A DNA stretch of 9,916 nt from Clostridiales bacterium (GTDB taxonomy: Bacteria > Bacillota > Clostridia > Tissierellales > Sedimentibacteraceae), in assembly GCA_003457065.1 (NCBI GenBank), contig DMJQ01000072.1:57201-67116 (forward strand), written 5' to 3'. The first letter of the stretch is position 1. Each line of letters opens with the position of its first letter. A program made the position numbers and the translations under genes. This document shows positions 9,336 to 9,916 of the stretch, in pieces. The notes under the pieces were generated by a model. That model worked only from the letters and a program-made list of their open reading frames with translations, was not told where the DNA came from and did not search any database.

Positions 9336-9412
9336 ATAAATTTTATTTCGAGGTAACGCTTGCATGAAACTAATCATGATGCCATAATCCTTATTGAAAT
9401 AAATTGAATAGT

Positions 9413-9440
9413 ATCATACATTTGTAATATGTACGATCAA
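9413..9440 (-). promoter_or_regulatory. Candidate proximal arcA promoter with overlapping dyad operator
   Basis: On the minus strand the boxes are TTGATC (-35, 9435-9440), a 16-bp spacer and TATGAT (-10, 9413-9418, five of six matches). A 25-bp interrupted palindrome, ATCATACAT (9413-9421), 7 bp, ATGTACGAT (9429-9437), has 8 of 9 positions symmetric. It covers the -10, the spacer and half of the -35. That is the classic geometry for a repressor operator. The half-sites are not clean matches to the ArgR box as I remember it. Confidence 0.5.
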
Positions 9441-9622
9441 ATGGAGTGATTAATTTGTAAGACTGTACATGCCTGACCTAATTCAAGCTGACACTACGAA
9501 GATAATGGTTCGTAAGTCAGTCGTAAACTCTCCAGGTTGAACGACTAATGTGCCAGAGCTAAATTTGAGAGATTCTTAAGTCTCTGCAAATCATCGACGT
9601 GAGAATGATTTCCTTCATTTAT

Positions 9623-9651
9623 ATTGTAGTAACTATTTATACATTTGTCAA
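9623..9651 (-). promoter_or_regulatory. Strong predicted sigma-A promoter upstream of the arc operon
   Basis: On the minus strand there is a perfect -35 TTGACA (9646-9651), a 17-bp spacer and a -10 TACAAT (9623-9628, five of six matches). Initiation is expected near 9616. It is the best promoter match in the window. It sits downstream of the 5S rRNA terminator and points toward arcA, so it would define a leader of about 290 nt. Confidence 0.75.
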
Positions 9652-9718
9652 GAGATTTTAAATATTTATGAATTAATTTCATATTTATACAGCATGTCCT
9701 ATAAAACAACATAAAAAA
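9652..9718. other. AT-rich spacer between rRNA terminator and arc promoter
   Basis: This short, very AT-rich stretch has no coding frame or clear structure. It lies just upstream of the TTGACA promoter, where an UP-like element or regulator site could sit, but I see no specific motif. Confidence 0.4.
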
Positions 9719-9750
9719 ACAGCTGATTTATATCAACTGTTTTTTTTAAT
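9719..9750 (-). terminator. rRNA operon terminator
   Basis: Immediately after the 5S gene, the minus strand folds ACAGTTGAT with ATCAGCTGT around a 4-nt loop, nine pairs including one G-U, followed by seven Ts. The equivalent pair on the plus strand would be a C-A mismatch, so the hairpin is better on the minus strand. An A-tract on the other side makes weak plus-strand termination possible too. Confidence 0.85.
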
Positions 9751-9752
9751 TC

Positions 9753-9869
9753 ACCTGGCAACGTCCTACTTTCCCAGGCAGTTACCCGCCAAGTATCATC
9801 AGCGCTGAAGAGCTTAACTTCTGTGTTCGGGATGGGAACAGGTGTGTCCTCTTCGCTATAGTCACCAGA
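9753..9869 (-). rRNA. rrf: 5S ribosomal RNA
   Basis: On the minus strand the sequence carries 5S landmarks in order: CTGGTGAC at the 5' end, GAGGACACACCTGTTCCCATCC, CGAACACAGAAGTTAAGC, GCGCTGATGATACTTGG, CTGGGAAAGTAGG, and GTTGCCAG at the 3' end. The terminal helix forms between CTGGTGAC and GTTGCCAG using G-U pairs. The length of about 117 nt is normal. It is the last gene of an rRNA operon whose 23S gene should lie beyond the right edge. The 47 bases to the right (9870-9916) are 23S-5S spacer, with no tRNA visible. Confidence 0.97.
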
Positions 9870-9916
9870 TATATGAAAGTTATCACAGTCTCATTCACCA
9901 ACTTATTTGCTCCTTG

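Larger units (their letters stand above)
9303..9616 (-). promoter_or_regulatory. Long structured 5' leader of the arc operon
   Basis: RNA starting near 9616 would run about 290 nt before arcA. Read in plus coordinates it contains four hairpins in a row. AAATCAT (9588-9594) pairs with ATGATTT (9605-9611). AGAGA (9568-9572) pairs with TCTCT (9581-9585). AGTCGT (9519-9524) pairs with ACGACT (9541-9546). CTGAC plus TACGAA (9488-9492, 9495-9500) pair with TTCGTA plus GTCAG (9509-9514, 9516-9520). The last two stems share two bases and so compete slightly. No T-box, lysine, glycine, SAM or guanidine riboswitch core was recognised, and no U-tract terminator precedes arcA, so any control would more likely act on translation or RNA stability. 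A separate small RNA is the alternative. Confidence 0.5.

Noticed and set aside
9440..9616. T-box or a known amino-acid riboswitch in the arc leader
   Set aside because: The T-box core (AGGGTGGNACCGCG) and the conserved cores of lysine, glycine, SAM and guanidine riboswitches that I know are absent on both strands, and there is no U-tract terminator.
9559..9618. Possible arginine leader peptide in the arc leader (ATG at 9594, reading MICRDLRISQI, or ATG at 9618 in the same frame)
   Set aside because: It has two Arg codons, but the inner ATG has no suitably spaced ribosome binding site, the outer ATG falls at the predicted transcription start, and no terminator/antiterminator pair follows.
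1..9916. CRISPR arrays, insertion sequences, defence systems, prophage or origin
   Set aside because: No regularly spaced direct repeats, transposase motifs, terminal inverted repeats, DnaA-box clusters or phage-like genes were found on reading both strands.
9870..9916. tRNA gene or 23S rRNA end in the right-edge spacer
   Set aside because: The 47 bases contain no T-loop GTTCGA motif and no recognisable 23S 3' end, so they are called 23S-5S spacer only.

Overview
The window looks like a piece of a low-GC, anaerobic, amino-acid-fermenting member of the Bacillota (Clostridia/Tissierellia; Sedimentibacter-like relatives are a guess from gene content only). The reasons are AT-rich intergenic DNA, strong AGGAGG-type ribosome binding sites, an arginine deiminase operon, a branched-chain amino-acid-type binding lipoprotein, and a very large archerase-like (2-hydroxyacyl-CoA dehydratase activase) fusion protein of the kind found in strict anaerobes.

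Layout: (1) 1-1097, minus strand: a substrate-binding lipoprotein of a LivK-type ABC transporter, cut by the left edge with only its last residues missing. (2) 1098-1583: a divergent intergenic region with a good extended -10 promoter for the rightward gene, overlapping dyads at its -35, and a leader of about 230 nt with one clear hairpin. (3) 1584-5912, plus strand: a 1442-residue protein with two tandem archerase ATPase domains, a four-cysteine linker and a cysteine-rich C-terminal half related to dehydratase-type proteins. (4) 5935-6016: a long, probably bidirectional terminator hairpin between converging genes. (5) 6017-9322, minus strand: the arginine deiminase operon arcA-arcB-arcC, in that transcriptional order. 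(6) 9323-9651: a leader of about 290 nt with four consecutive hairpins behind a near-consensus promoter (TTGACA-17-TACAAT), plus a second candidate promoter overlapped by a 25-bp dyad. (7) 9719-9869, minus strand: 5S rRNA and its terminator, the end of an rRNA operon that enters from the right edge.

Together, arcA, arcB and arcC convert arginine to ornithine, ammonia, CO2 and ATP. The LivK-like protein brings in amino acids or similar solutes. The large activase is expected to carry out ATP-driven low-potential electron transfer, but its partner and substrate cannot be read from the window. No arginine/ornithine antiporter gene (arcD) lies here.

The two places most worth following up are the structured arcA leader, which matches no RNA class I recognise, and the single-chain activase. 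In the activase both ATPase halves keep a cysteine pair 39 residues apart, suggesting that one polypeptide mimics the archerase homodimer around a [4Fe-4S] cluster.
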